From positions 7,886,501 through 7,950,500 of the forward strand of contig CM075770.1 of the NCBI GenBank assembly GCA_037974665.1: a stretch of 64,000 nucleotides of DNA, read 5' to 3'. The position numbers and the translations under genes were made by a program. This document shows, in pieces, positions 1 through 14,100 of this stretch. The notes under the pieces were generated by a model. It was given only the letters and a program-made list of their open reading frames with translations. It was not told the origin of the DNA and searched no databases. Every line of letters starts with the position of its first letter. Within the stretch, counting starts at the first letter, position 1. This DNA comes from Ehretia macrophylla (lineage: Eukaryota > Streptophyta > Magnoliopsida > Boraginales > Ehretiaceae).

Positions 1-1339
1 CCTCCAATGAGACTGACTAATTTTTTACCTAAAAATACATAGATTTTTTATATTTCTTGGACCAGTGGAGTTCACTGCAGTAGATCTGCCACTGATCACT
101 AGAGGCATAAATTTGTTGTTGTTATAGTCTTTAATTTTCTTTCTTGTTTCTATACATGGGAGGAGGTCTCCACATTGTCATTATTTACAATCTTAGAATT
201 GAAGAAATCTTATAATTTTAATACTGAAAAAAAAAAAAAAAAGCATTAGAAGTCCAAATATCACCCTTTGTCAAAGTAAAAGTTTGATCTTAACCGGCTA
301 ACTCAAGTGCCCAATCATCTAAAGGATCCATTAAGATGTGCAAGGGGGTGTTAGGGTTAGCTTCTAATTTGATCAAAGTAGCTTATAGTTTATATAAATA
401 GACCTTTAAATCTACAACGAAATTGAGAGTTAAACGCGTAACTCGAATCCTTTTGTTTAGTTTGAAATGGTACCTTCAAATCACCTTGTCCCGTGCATGG
501 ACCAATTAAGAGAGATGAGGTTAAGGTTTGGGTTCTGTTGGGTTCGTGTGATAAAAGATTGCAAACTATATACATTCAAATTGAGAAATAGATCTATTCA
601 TAACGTTATGAATATGATGTAATGATTATGTGTTGTTGATACTATTATAATAAAACATAATTTGGACAGTTCGTTATCGTAAATTTTCACTTATAACGTT
701 ATAATATTACAAGAAAATCTTTATTTACTAAAGTCAAGTTTTTTTAATTTGCGTACAATCCTTGCCAACAACCTTCCCATTTTGGTGATTTTATTCATTT
801 GAAGCTGCTATAACGTACGAGATACACTAAAGCCAAAAAGAAAAAACATTTCCATTGCGAATGTTTTTGTCTTCCATGGAAACATAGGTGCAGAAAGTAG
901 TGAAAAACTAAAAAGGGGAAATAAAAACCTAAGCCGTGATTGTTTCACACATTTCAATGCGTAGACTTTGCTTAGCAAATTGTATGATTGAGGGCTGCAT
1001 GTAGGCCAGCATTTGGGCCAACTTGTATACAAAGGTTAGGCATCTTTGTCTTATTTTCACCAGACTTTGACTGATTGATTGGCCAAATCAAGTAAGAATT
1101 GAGTGAATTAAGGTTGTCTAAACTTGGCAGGAAAAAAAAAATATCTTTCAATTTTGTCACGATTTTACATTTTTCTTTCGTCGAAATTTTGTGACAGACA
1201 ATTTATGCTGTCGGCAAACCCATATTGAGTTTTCAAAGTAAAATTTAGGAAAAGCTAAAAAAGAGGGACAATGTTGAAAAACAACAAATAATTCGTTGAG
1301 GCTCAGTAGGGGCAAGATGATGAACTATTAAGGATGTTT
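1..1339. other. Non-coding, no gene seen
   Basis: AT-rich intergenic DNA with an A-run at about 227-242. No reading frame here has coding character, and no element with readable ends was found. The rightmost part leads into the inverted-repeat arm that starts near 1340. Confidence 0.6.
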
Positions 1340-1445
1340 AGGTGAAATTTGAGGATTTGAATCTTTTAATAACACTGTTTGTATGATAATATTATTACGG
1401 AAAGATCTTAACTGTTCATTAAATAAGAAAACATTTAGGCTCTTA

Positions 1446-2623
1446 GGGGGCATTTGGTTAGTGGAATCATATAAGATTTCCAAGAATGTGAAGTCTGGAA
1501 TATGTTATTCTCATATTTGGTTCACGGAATAAAAAAATATTTCTGATAATATCACATTCTTGGGAATACAATATTCCCATGATTTTACTCAATTTCTATT
1601 CTCATGTGACGGGGTGAGAATTTTACATTCCCAAGTAATGGGAATCTTACATTCCCAAGTACTGTAGTGGGAATGTTTTGGAGAAAGCAAAAGACAGAAA
1701 TACCCATCTTAAAAAATACAAAATTAAAACAAATAACATAACATAATTCAAAAAATAAATTAAAAAGTAAAACAAAAAAATTAAAAAAATTAAAAAAAAA
1801 TAAAAAAAAAAAAAGAAAAAATAAAAAAAAAATATAAAAAGTAAAATGAAATAAAATAAAAATAAGATAAAAATAAAAATATAAAAAATCAAATAAAAAT
1901 ATAAAAATAAAATAAAATAAAATAAAAATAAAAATAGGATAAAAATAAATAATAACATGAGATAAAATAAAAATAAGATAAAATAAAATGCAATAAATTA
2001 TTAAATAAAAAAATAAATAAAAAATTAAAATTAAATAATAAAATTAAATAAAAATTAAATTATTAATAAAAATAAAATATAATAAAAAAAATTAATAAAA
2101 ATAAAATAAAAAAAAAAAAAAAAATTAAAATATTTAGAAAAAATAAAATATTAAGCTAAACTAACATTTTATAATTAAAAAAAAAAATTAAAAAACATAA
2201 AATAAAATAAAAAAAAAAATAAAATAAGATGAAGAAAAAAAATAAAATAAATAAGAATAAAAAAAGAAAAATTAATAAGAATAAAAGAAAATAAAATAAA
2301 ATATTTAGAAAATAATAAAATAAAAACAAAAATAAATTAAATTAAATTAAAGTTATTAGTTTTTTCTTAAGTTAGGAGCATTGTTGAAAAATTGCTCAAG
2401 ATTCCTAGGAATATTGAGTCTAACCAAACATAACAAAAAAATATTTATAGGAATTTGACAAAATATTCTTAAGAATATTTTTGACGTACCAAACAGTTTT
2501 AATCACATTCCTGGGAATAACATTCCTGAGAATGTCATTCCCAAGAATGAAAAATCAATCCATGAACCAAACGTCCCCATCATTCTTAGGAATGAAAAAT
2601 CAATCCATGAACCAAACGCCCCC
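1446..2623. mobile_element. PIF/Harbinger-type non-autonomous element, TSD TTA
   Basis: Ends are GGGGGCATTTGGTT on the left and the inverted AACCAAACGCCCCC on the right, flanked by TTA at 1443-1445 and 2624-2626, which is the PIF/Harbinger target pattern. The terminal regions contain repeated palindromic words such as ATTCCCAAGAATG. The right terminus is present twice: GAATGAAAAATCAATCC followed by the end motif occurs near 2547-2577 and again near 2590-2623. About 700 bp of the core is almost pure A/T (AAATAAAAT-like). There is no transposase frame; hydrophobic frames through the core are low-complexity artefacts. Confidence 0.8.
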
Positions 2624-2967
2624 TTAATTCAAAATCAAACAAAATCAATTCACAATATTTCCTAATCTCTTTCCCCCTTCTACCAAAATAAAAATAAAAA
2701 TTCAATATTTTTTTCTCTTCACCCACTTTATCAAACTCTAAAATAAAAATCAGCTAAAAGATTTAGCCCAACTCAAATATATTCTAAAAAAGCTCCTGTT
2801 TGTAAATGTTTTTGCGTCTCTTGCCTATTTGTGTTATGATATAACATTATTTTTCAAGTTGTAAATCTTTAGGCTCATACGTGAACATGAAAAAAAATTG
2901 CTCCAATTTGTAAAATGCGTCAAGCTCTCACTCTACTATTCCAAAAAAGAAAAAAAAAATGATATGC

Positions 2968-3022
2968 CATAGATCACTAGCAGCAGCACATATATGTATA
3001 GATCACTAGCAACAACACATTA
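2968..3022. repeat. Short tandem duplication (about 30 bp, two copies)
   Basis: ATAGATCACTAGCAGCAGCACAT is followed directly by a second copy with AGCAACAACACAT. A similar local duplication of about 25 bp (GCTTGAGAAAGTAGGT then a GA run) lies at 3209-3258. Both look like replication slippage. Confidence 0.6.
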
Positions 3023-3479
3023 AAATGTTGAAGAGGCATCAAATTTTAGTTAAATAAAGGACTATATATGCTGTCTTTAGTTCTACTTTTTTTTAAAGCT
3101 TATTTACGTTTTACATTAAAAAGAGTTTTTGTTGTATGTGCTTCACAAAATTTATGACTAAAGAAATGACTATTTGAAGCTATGACTGATTTTGATTGTA
3201 ATTTGAAAGCTTGAGAAAGTAGGTAGAGAGAGAGCTTGAGAAAGTAGGTGGAGAGAGAATAACGGTGAAAAAAAATTGGTGGGAAAGAGATTGAGAGAGA
3301 TTGTAGATTAATTTTATGTGATTTTGAATTAAGGGTTCAGATACTTTCTTACTAAATAAACAATTAAGATCCTTCCCTAATAACAATATCATACAAACAG
3401 TATTATTTGGGGATCCAAATTCGAAATGGATTTGATCCACAATTGATCTCTTTAAAAGTTGACTCAAGTCATGAGTGAT

Positions 3480-5982
3480 TAACTAATTTCACATCGGATG
3501 AATAAATTAGGACTAGTATATAAGATCTTGAGTACAGGTTGAGTTACTCTATTTTTCACTAATTAAATTTAGAATAAAATTTTAGATTATTTAACATTAT
3601 GCCTTGGTCTTATGTGTTTTTCATCCATGTATGATTCATTCTTATTTCAAAGTGTAGATTTTTGTATACAACTTATAAATTCTTGACTTCTCTTATCACA
3701 TAATTAATTGCGGATATGTAACTCCTTCGAGATGTTTCACATTGAATCCACAATCTATTTTCACAAATTAAGCATATATATTTTCTTACTCCAATATAAA
3801 TCAAGGAGACAAAAATACCCCTCTAATCACTCTAATTTCCAACTCATCTCAACCTATCACACCCACCCTAGCCTCAGTGTTTTCTCGCTTGCTGATATAC
3901 GGTGTAATGAAAACAACTTCGAGTCGTGTTATAATATAATTACTTTTTTAAATACAGTATTTGCTCCCACTAGAAAGTGTGTACCGGGTTAAAACAAATT
4001 CTCTTTCAGGATATAACTCGAACCCTGATCTTGAAGATCCTCCGTTTGCATTTGCACAAACAATACTTGTATATTTTTGCAAGTACATATATACCAAGGT
4101 TTGATTAGCTGCTTCTGTTGAGGTGGAAGACTAGGTAGGTATTAGATGTGGGTGCCATTTCTGACGGTGAAGAGAAGAGAAGAAAAACCCGTTTGGATCG
4201 ATATGCTCAATGGTGGTGTTGATAGATGTTGGTGGTTGGGATAAAGAGTTTGGTTGGAATTGGTAGGTTTGTCAATGGGTATATGGTGGAGGTGATGGTG
4301 GTGATGGTGGTAGCAGTAGTGATGGTAGAGGTGGTGTTTGGGTAAGGGTTGTGATGTATAATTTATTAAAATTTATGGGATTAATTGTTAAATTATTTTG
4401 TCTTTTTAGGGTTTGTGTATAATTTCTTAAAAACTTATACTATATCAATTTTTAATTATTTTTTATTTTATTTATTTAATTATTATTAAGAAGACTAAAC
4501 TGCCCCTGATTAAAGGATCTCTCAAGACATTTTAAAAAATGGGAAAAAGATGGGGACTTGGATGTCTTTTTCCCTATAACTAAATTTTTTTTCCTTAGAA
4601 AATTCCGACAAACAAACAATAAATTGAATTTTACTCGGTTTCCTCAACTGCCCTATTACTCTCGAATAAATGATTCGTCTACTTTGCCCCCAAAAAAAAA
4701 AAAAAAAAAAATCGTCTACGAATTGACCAATAGCAAATTGAGTAGGTCAAGATACTAACTAGCGGTACAAACTGCTATATAATGGAATCACTAATCAAAA
4801 GTTTTATTTTTGTTTTTTTATTTATTTTTATGGAGATTGTGAGGCTCTTAATGTTATCCTCTTCCAATCTTCCACTTGTTATTCCTACTATATTCGTGTA
4901 CGGCCTTTTTCATTGATCACGTAACTCACTGTCATTGCTTTCTGTTGTCTCCACAATTCTCTGATGAAAGAAAGATACTTGGGGGAAAAGGAGAAAGGAA
5001 TCAATAAAGAGAGGGTCTTTGGTCTATCTGACAAATTAGTTTAATATTCACATGGTGTATGGACTTCATACAAGTAGGGTTTACTCCCACACTAATTTGG
5101 ACTAATCCATCCAAACGGGTTAAAAAGTTTTTCATCGATAAGTCTATGAAAAGAATCAATTGGAGATATTTGTTTTTTAGAGGAAAATTGGAAGAGCAAA
5201 TTGACTCTTAGAGATGGCCACAACTAAAGCTTTATTTAATTAGTTGAATTGGTCGAATTATATTTTTCAACTGTGTTAAGAAACATAGAATCATTTCATA
5301 TATTAATTCGTGCTAAGTGGAGTGGGGGGTGAAAAAAAATAAAATGGTTCAAAATCTTATAAAGTAGTATAAAAATTCATAATTTATCTATGTGATATAA
5401 TTATATCATTCAACTCTCCCCACGAGAGACCCGGGTTGAAAACATAGCTTTAAATAAAGAGTTTTTTTTTTTTTTTTTTTGTGAAATACAAGAGTTGAAT
5501 GGAGGAAAAGAGTCGAGAAGAAGAGAGTTGTAGACTGAAGTTTATAGAAGAATAGTCAATCGAGTGAGTGAAAAGATATGAGTCACAAGTGGATTGACCA
5601 AGTTGGACTAAGAGCCAGTTTTGTACCATGTTATGCGTAATGATTATTTATTTTAAAATCAATTGATATTAAGTAAAAATAATGTGGAATCTTCTAATGT
5701 AGTTTAGAAATTCATGATTCATTATGTGAAGAATATTAATAGGAAAAATGTAAGACAATTTAAGGTAATCTAGGATTAAAATAGGGCCAAATAATATTTC
5801 TTAAATTGGTAAATGAGAGATAAACGGATCCCAGGAAACGAAGTGTAATATTGTATTATTCATGTAATGGTTATTCCTGCTCAATGGTGGGTCTAGAATT
5901 TTACTTTAGTAGAGGTTATATTACCATTTTCTTTCAATAGAGACTTATTTAATTTTTCATACTAAAAATATACGTATTTAAA

Positions 5983-6032
<50 letters not shown>

Positions 6033-6336
6033 GATCTCATCGTCCCTATAATAGATCTCCCAATATTCCCACCTTATATGGGTTGTTTCATAAATCATCC
6101 CTTCTTTCCAAAAAAATAATTGAATTTTTTTCAATCTGCTCACTGTAATTTTCCCATATAGTTTTTGCTTCCATAATTTTCTTTGAAACTTCAAAACTTG
6201 TATTTAAGCATCATATAGCCAAAAGAAAAAAGGAAAGTCAGCTTAAATTGGCACTAAAAAGAGTTGCTTCCTCTTTTACTCTAAAGTTATAGTTAGATTC
6301 CTAATTTTTTTATTTGCTTAATATTTGAAACATATA
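3480..6336. other. Non-coding, low-complexity tracts
   Basis: No gene is supported. The stretch holds a GGT/GAT-rich tract at about 4255-4340, an A-run near 4690-4709, a T-run near 5461-5480 and an (AT)n microsatellite at 5992-6029. Frames crossing these tracts translate into low-complexity peptides and were not kept. Confidence 0.55.
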
Positions 6337-6936
6337 CAGTAGAACCCCTTTAAATTAATACTCGATAAATTAATAATATCTTTTAATTAATAAAAATGTA
6401 TGGTCCCGACTTGGGACCAGTGTAAAAAATTGATAAATTCAATAAAATTATAAGATAATACATTTTTAAAAAATTAATTTATATTTTATTGATTCAAATA
6501 TTTTATAAATTAATAATTAGCTAAAAAGTACATAATAAATTGATTATGAGATTTTCTTAAAATATGAATCAAGTGTAGCTTATCAATAATCTCATATTTA
6601 ATTATTTAAAGAGAAAAAATTGAGATAATCCTACAAGGATTATAATACAAGATTAGAGAAATTAGTTATCATCCTAATACTACAAGGACTTAGATACGAG
6701 ATTAGAAAAACTTTTTCTAATCTCACTAAATTAAATTTTATCTTCTATTCTCATTACTTATTTTTTTAAATTGGACCGAAAAAAGACATTATAATCATAA
6801 TATGTTTATTATAAATCCAAAAAAATGAAAAATATATCTATTAATTAATAGTTATTAATTTATCGATAAATTAATATCTCGTTAAATTAATAGAATTTGG
6901 TGGTCTCAACGCTATTAATTTAAAGAGGTTCTACTG
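6337..6936. mobile_element. pogo-like (Tc1/mariner, Emigrant-type) MITE, copy 1
   Basis: The element starts CAGTAGAACCCCTTTAAATT and ends with the inverted AATTTAAAGAGGTTCTACTG, flanked by TA on both sides (6335-6336 and 6937-6938). TA target sites and a CAGTA(A/G)AACC end are features of plant pogo-like Emigrant/Lemi elements. The 600-bp body is AT-rich with internal inverted words and codes for nothing. A 605-bp relative is at 52929-53533. Confidence 0.8.
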
Positions 6937-6938
6937 TA

Positions 6939-8162
6939 ATTGGAATTAGGGAGGTTAATACAAATACAAATGCGTTTTTATTTTTTTATTTTTTTGTGAT
7001 TTCAAAAGCTTTTGGACCTAGCGAATAGGACTCTAACCCTTCTGCACATAAAATTTTGATGGAGTTGCGTTAGCTGTGGATATAGACGAGGCTTCAGAAA
7101 TAAAAAAACAATACAGGGTAACTAGATAGTAAAAGATTAATTGACCCACTTCGAATCAACCTAGAAATTATGGTGTTTATTAATGAGTTCACCCTTCAAA
7201 CACTGTTCAATTAGGGCCCATGTTCCATAAATCGGATCTAAGCCGCAAGAGTTGGAAGTAAAGCAATGGATTAACTTTATGAAAATAGAAAAGCAAGCCA
7301 AGAAGGATTTGCATGCTACCAAGCTTTAATTTATTTACTTTTCCTTCAAAGCAATTACAAATATGGTGAAAGGGATATACTTTGGCCGTAGCCTTTCTTT
7401 TTTTATAGAATATCACCATCATTTTGTAGTATCTTTTCTGGAAGAATCCGCTATTACAGGAAAACGATTATATAATATGGTTTTATGTACAAAAAAATTA
7501 TAAATTCTTACAACTTCTAGATAGATAAAAAATTGTAAAAAATCCTCTTAGACACACACCCGTCCTAGTGTGTGTCAACTAACCAATCCAAAAACATCTA
7601 TTTATGGTGAACTAATTGCCTTCCTGAATTGCGAAAAAGTAACATTTATATTTCTACCATTACCTATTCTAGTCTTTGTCTAATTTTACTAGAATATTTG
7701 ATTGGGCTTCAACTTTGAACTAAAATCTGACACTATCCTACCTTACCCTACACCATCCTAGCCCCAACATCTTACCTTTAATTTCTTATATGCTTCATCA
7801 TATACTTACATCTAGCCAAACATCTAAATGCTTTTCATTAGAGAAAATACTTATATGAATTAAAATGTAATTACAACACATCTTGGCCAAAGTACTTAAG
7901 TAATTTAAGTAACACGAAGTAGTTGCCCAAGAGAGTCAACGCCATCAATAGTATACATAATTACATGCCATCTATGGAGCTAGGGCTTCACATTACCATT
8001 CTTTTGGTGAAGATCTAGGAGTGTGAACATTACGAGTTGAAAGACTCCCATATTGTTTGAGTCGTCGTGGTATTGTCATTTTCATTGTTATAGTAACTTA
8101 TCGTCTACTATATAGTAAGCACAACATATTTAACCCTACTCATCAGAAATGCTGATTTTTCA
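6939..8162. other. Downstream flank of the SEP gene, no other gene
   Basis: This lies 3' of the minus-strand MADS gene, so the part nearest 8162 should hold its 3' untranslated region. No second coding region was recognised, and no clear poly(A) signal was assigned. Confidence 0.5.
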
Positions 8163-11100
8163 TTAAAGCATCCACCCGGGAACATATCCATGAATATTAT
8201 GAGTTGGCCCTGCAGCAGTAACCTGATCATTTGCACCCATGGGGTCGTAACTGAAACAAGATCAAGCATAATTAATTCATGAGTAATGTGTTATGTCACC
8301 CCTTCACCCCTCCTTTGTATAGTAAAAATTTATGCATTAAATTTTAAATCTTATTTATATGGTAAAAGTTAAATTATATAAGGAAGGGTGAAGGAGTGAA
8401 AGGATGACTGCTCGTAATTCACTAGCCTTTAGTAAATAAGAGTAATGCTTTATATCTTTTCCCTTTTTTTATATTTAGGGGAGGCCTAAAGCCTTACAGC
8501 GTAACCAGCGTGACTCGAGTTTGTAATTTCTCGCATAACAGCGAGTAACATTACCATTGGACTAAATCTCTAGTGGCTTATCTTTCCCTTTCACTCCTTC
8601 ACTCGTTTTTTTGTACTAGTAAGTTTTCATGTATTAAATGTGAAATATCTCATGTCTATGGTAAACAATTCTATTATTATCGAAAGGTGAAGGAGTAATA
8701 TATAGTAATGGTTGAGGGCAGAAAGGTACCCCATCTGTGGCAAGAAGTTCAATCCCAGAGGTTGGTAGAGGCCCTCAGAGTGTGAAGGGAGCTGATGATA
8801 TGGAATTGTTTGTCCACCACCCTCCCATGATAATCGTTGTGGAATTTCAGCTACACTTTGTTCTAACTGATAAAGTTTAAGCCTTGGATTAGTTACTAAA
8901 CAGTAGATAAATGACAGCATGAAATGAAACCATTAGTATAGGACACAATGTATGATAAAATTAAGTAAGAATAATACTATAGCAATTCTAAATTATGTAG
9001 TGATAAGAAATATGTGATTTAATCCTAAAATTAATTAGTATTAGGTTGAGTAGCTTGAAAGTCTTTGAATTTAATATTTACCAACAATTGGATTCTCGAA
9101 CACCACACCTCACGTGTGATCCATTATTGACTATTAAAGACATATTAACGGATCTTTGAATTTTTTTTTGAAATAGCTAATACGCCAAAGCAAAGCGTGA
9201 AACAAGAATAGGTGGAATGTATATCAATAAGATTGGGATAAGACATTTCATCCTGAAATCAGTTGGTATTAAGTGAAATATCACAAAATCTTATTATATT
9301 AATGTTGAAATTTATCATAAAATCAGTTGGTATTCAGTAAAATATCACAAAATCTTACTGTGTTATTATTGAAACTCATTATTTTTTCATGTGATAACAA
9401 TTAGATTGTCAACCATGCAGTTCAAGAGAAAAATAAAAATAAAAAAAAGATTTATTATCCATCATCAACGCGTTGTTTTCTAAATGCTTCTAGTAAAATT
9501 CAATAAACAATGTTCAAACAATGCCAATGCGCTATGCAGCCTGTAACAATATCAAATGCCGCAGTAAACCTACCTGTCTTTTCAAGGCTTTGTTGGCTTC
9601 AGCAAGCATTTGTTCCTGGAATCAGATATCAGGATCAATTTGGATTCATCTTAGAAGGAAATTCTTCAACCAATCCAAACCGAGGTCATTTCTTACATAT
9701 TGATGAGATCCGTAGATTGACCCAAGATTTTTCCATCTTAGAGTAAAAGTATGTAACCGACATGAATATGACTAGAGTACAATACCTTTCGTTGAAGTTC
9801 TGAAAGCTGATCCAACATATACTGTGTCTGCCAGTATACAGAAACTTATAGTCAGGCATTGTCTTTGATTATAAAGGATTCAAGTTTATGTGCAAAGCTA
9901 CTTTGATCGTACGACCCAAAAAAGCCACTTGATGTGCATCTTGTATTCACTAGGCTATGGCTTGGTGAGCCACAGCCTGGAATATGTGTAGAAATATCTT
10001 TAACGTTAAACTTAAGCTAAGCTTTATCGGTTCCAGAGACCAAGGTCACCTCTGATAAGCGACATAGTTAGGCATTTGCGTTTAATTAAATTATCAGAGA
10101 AAAATTTATTATATTATTTATTATTTTTGACACGCTCTTGCACATGTTGGTGAGATTAGTTTTTTTTTAGTATTGCATGTGGACAGTTCTAATATTTTTA
10201 AATAGATGACGCCTCTATGTCTTAGAGTACATCTAGGGTGACAATTACATGTGTGCTCATATAATATCACTGTATCTAAAAATTTAAGTTATTAGATATG
10301 AATTTATTATATTTATTTACTATTTTTAATAAGCCCCTACGGGAGAGAGATTTGTTATACTTAATTATTGTCTTTAACAATCCGCAAACTATTGACAGAT
10401 GTGTTGTGTATAAACCAAATTAAGTCTTGTCCCACTAAGTAGGGTCGGTTATATAAATTTGAAAATGCCATATATTCTTGTTAAGAGTCGTCTCCTCTAA
10501 TAACTCTAATACTTATTTTATGTCAGACCATTGCGACTAATGCCAAAAGATGTATTCTGTATTCAACATTAAAATTTACCCAAATTTAATTGAGCAGGGT
10601 TTTGACATGTTCATGTCTTATAACGAGTGAATTGATATGGCAATAAGAAGGGTTCACACTTGCTAAGGTTTCATGTACCTTCTCAACTTCAAGTGCTGTT
10701 GATGAGATCAATATTTTTGAAATCAAAACTTTGTGAGGATGGAAAAGATATTATTATGGAAATTGAAAATAGTGTCACCTTTTTTGATCTGATTTGCTTC
10801 AAAGATGTCTCTAGTTGGTGCTCAAGCTGTTCAAGCTCTTTTGTGTTCAATGATTCCAAATCTTCTCCTAGGAGGTTCCTACATTATTCATGAATAAACT
10901 TTATGTTATGAACCACGGAAGTTAGAACGAAACATAAACGAGAAAGAAATTGATACAAGATTCAAAGTGGTGCGACAAAGCCTAAATTCACGGGTGGACA
11001 GAAAAAGTATTTACTATGTCGATAAAATAGAATAGAGCTCTTTGAAGCTATACCACTAGTCTCTCTTTGCCTCACCTCGATGAGGTTAAACTAATATTTA

Positions 11101-14100
11101 TAGATATAGCGAGATCATAATTCTACAATGACTCTAATTTCAGTACCGGCTAGAGCTAAGACAACAGACCAATTAAGAATTTGGACCACAACGCTAAAAC
11201 ATTACAATAAAAGTAAGTTTTTCACTGCTTAGTTAAACAAACAAAATACAAGAATATTGAAGAGTAAAAGAATTTCTTTACTATGTTTCCAATGATAGTC
11301 AATTACCTTTGAGATTGCTGAAGGACCTCAACTCTGGCTTTGAGCCTCAGATACTCATCATAGCTATTTATCTGTTTAAAAAACGTAACCTTAGTGTATA
11401 TATTTGTCACGAAAAGACAAGACCTGTACATTTGTGTGTGTGTGTGTGAGGTATTCTGAAGAGAAAAAATGCTGTAGACATGTTTGAGACTTGGTTAAAT
11501 GCTAACCAGCAAGGCATAGATAACAAGTTTAATATGGATGGGAGGTACTATAAGACCCTGGGCAAGCTCGAATCCGGAATTTTTGATCCACGAGCCAAAA
11601 CTTTTATAGTTTGTTCCCACGCTTAAGAGAGGAGATAAGTGATAGTTGTAGCGTTGTCAAAAGTTGAAAAGATCAGTATTAATTAACTTCTTGATTTCAG
11701 AAGGAGAAAAACGGTATCAACATATGTTGTCTTTCATGAAAAATAATATTGCCACTTATCAATGCACATATGATGAATTATCCATTTTCATATCAAAGAA
11801 TGCAGCATGTTCATATATAACGAAAAGTCGAAAACAACAAATATAACATTTGTGCCTCGAATTATGAATGAGCTATGTATTTGTTCAAAAGTTGGGTGGA
11901 ATGGTTAAGTATATTTGAGTTTGAATCACGGTTTCGACTTCTATTGTATAACTTGAAAAAAAAAGTATTACCTGGTTCTCATTGAACTGTTGGCTGGCAT
12001 CCAGTGAGCCGTAACTGCACCTTTGATACCTTTCCAGTGTTCTCATCATGCTAAAATTGCAAGTAAAACAACGATTAAGATATTGATTATATCTATTCTT
12101 TTTTTGTTCTTTTCCTAATTCACATTAATGTATTATTGTTGGTGTAGCTGCTTCTATGTCTAATCATATATATGATTAGACATTATTGAAATAATTATAA
12201 TTGATTTTCAAAATTGAAGATCACGTAGAAGAATCGAACAATATCAGGGATTACAAATCCAATTTCATTCACAAACATTTTACTACTTGAGCTATCACAA
12301 ACAAGACATGATTGGGACTATACGTTTTAGCTTTGTAATGATGACCAGTACTTTTGTTGTTATTTAATCCTACATCTTGACTGACAGGAGAGCTAGGTTG
12401 GTCATTTTCATTTTTTCTTCAGAAATTACAATATAGTCAGGATTCTTCAAGACTAATGCTCTTTTTACTTATAAACAATTAAAACTAGATGAAACTTTAG
12501 CTAGCAAATGGTTATCCCATTAAGCGGAGGAAATTTTATTTAAAAAACATAAAAAATTAGACCCTCACTTTGACAAGAACGGACTAAGAGGGTCAACTGC
12601 CGAGCTAAATTTTATAACTAAATATCATTACTGTATAGGTAGATTTCATAATTGTGAAAGTTATATAATACAAATGCAAGAGGATTCCAATAAATGTGGT
12701 TTACTATACTATCTAGACTAATTAAGCATTTATATTCATTATATTTATTATATTGGTTACTATGAGTAATAATAATGTTATGTTACGTACATATTTTAAT
12801 TTGTTATTAATGCTATTGTTATTATCATTGTTGTATAATTCAACTTGTTGCACCTAGAGGTCAACCACACTGCATAGAAGTAATAGCATGTATAATGATA
12901 AGAAAAATCAAGTTTCATCATAAATCAATCGGTTTTAAATGTTAAAAGTCATGTTTTACCCATGTCAGACAATTATATTCTTTAACGGTAAATTCACCAA
13001 CACAACCATTAGTTTGAGAAAGGAGTTAGGGGATAAGATTATAGTGTAGTATCATGGTATAATCTTAAAACCATAAAAGATCATTTTAATAATAGAGTAA
13101 TGATTTGTTACAAGTATTTAAAATACTTCAACTACAATCTAGAATTAAATACTATCACAACTCGTTAAACACCAAAGTACATGAATTGTCCACAGGTCAG
13201 TAGATTGTCACACTTTACGGATATTAATTAGTCTTGTCAGGATCTCAAATTATTACGGTTTCATCTTTTATTATATATGTATATAAAAAAAAAATACTCA
13301 AATTATTTTCAGCTTTAAAACACTTGCACAGCTTTTTCTTTATTTATTCGAGAACATTTCAAGAACCAACGGTGTGGCAGCCTTGCAAAGTATGACACAT
13401 CCCTGAAAATAAAATCTTAACAGTAAATTACTAAAAAACAAAGCCATGAACATGAACATCACATTCTTTTGTGTTTCCTCTATAAACCTAGAAATTGATA
13501 TTCAATAAATATTACTTCACATCCTTTTATAGACTACATAATATCCATGCATATTATAAGATTAAGTATATGTTCTTAGCAAAAAGAAAAAAGTGATTAA
13601 ATATATCATTAAGAGTTTGCATCTATAAAAGATTGATGACAGATCTTTCGAAGTTGTGATCTTAAAAAGTGTTCATATCCTTTTCTTTTTTTATAATAAA
13701 TTAGAAGAATAGGCCAATGTTGAAAAAACAAAATTTAATTCACAACCTTACCAAAGAACGAAGAGCTTCATCAGACCAACAGTCGTTCGAAAGGCCCCTT
13801 AAAAGTGTGCATTTTCACACGATTTAACATTTTTAGCATGTTATGGTGCAAAATTGGGATGAAATGCTTGAAAATTAAAGAGACTGGCCAAGATAGAACC
13901 CTGCTGATACAATGAAAAATAAACACACACACACACACACACCCACATATATATACTTATAGATCTTTAATTCCATTAAGAAAAAGACCATAAAAATCCA
14001 AGTTGAAAATGGAGAGTAAAGGCTAAATTTGTTTGCTGTATATGTATAATTTAGAAAAAAAAAATAGTAGATTAGGGCATGCGAAAACTATGGAAAAGAA

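Larger units (their letters stand above)
1340..3430. repeat. Inverted-repeat (fold-back) element split by a Harbinger insertion
   Basis: The sequence at about 1340-1445 continued by 2624-2760 is similar, in inverted orientation, to about 3180-3430. Shared landmarks include ACTGTTTGTATGATA, GATCTTAA and AATTCAAAATCA, followed by AATCTCTTTCCC. The left arm is interrupted exactly by the element at 1446-2623; the right arm is uninterrupted. Arms are roughly 250 bp with a spacer of about 400 bp. Outer ends and any target duplication are not resolved, so the class of the fold-back unit is unknown. Confidence 0.6.

Noticed and set aside
352..358. Telomere-like TTAGGG word
   Set aside because: A single word without tandem repetition; not a plant telomeric array.
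1647..1958. 103-residue hydrophobic frame on the minus strand
   Set aside because: Phe/Leu/Ile-only product of the A/T-rich core of the Harbinger element; no coding character.
5991..6194. Frame ending in a Tyr-Ile repeat
   Set aside because: Translation of an (AT)n microsatellite. The similar frame at 54386-54634 was rejected for the same reason.
9510..9746. Plus-strand frames of 60-78 residues
   Set aside because: They lie over exon 6 and introns of the SEP gene on the other strand.
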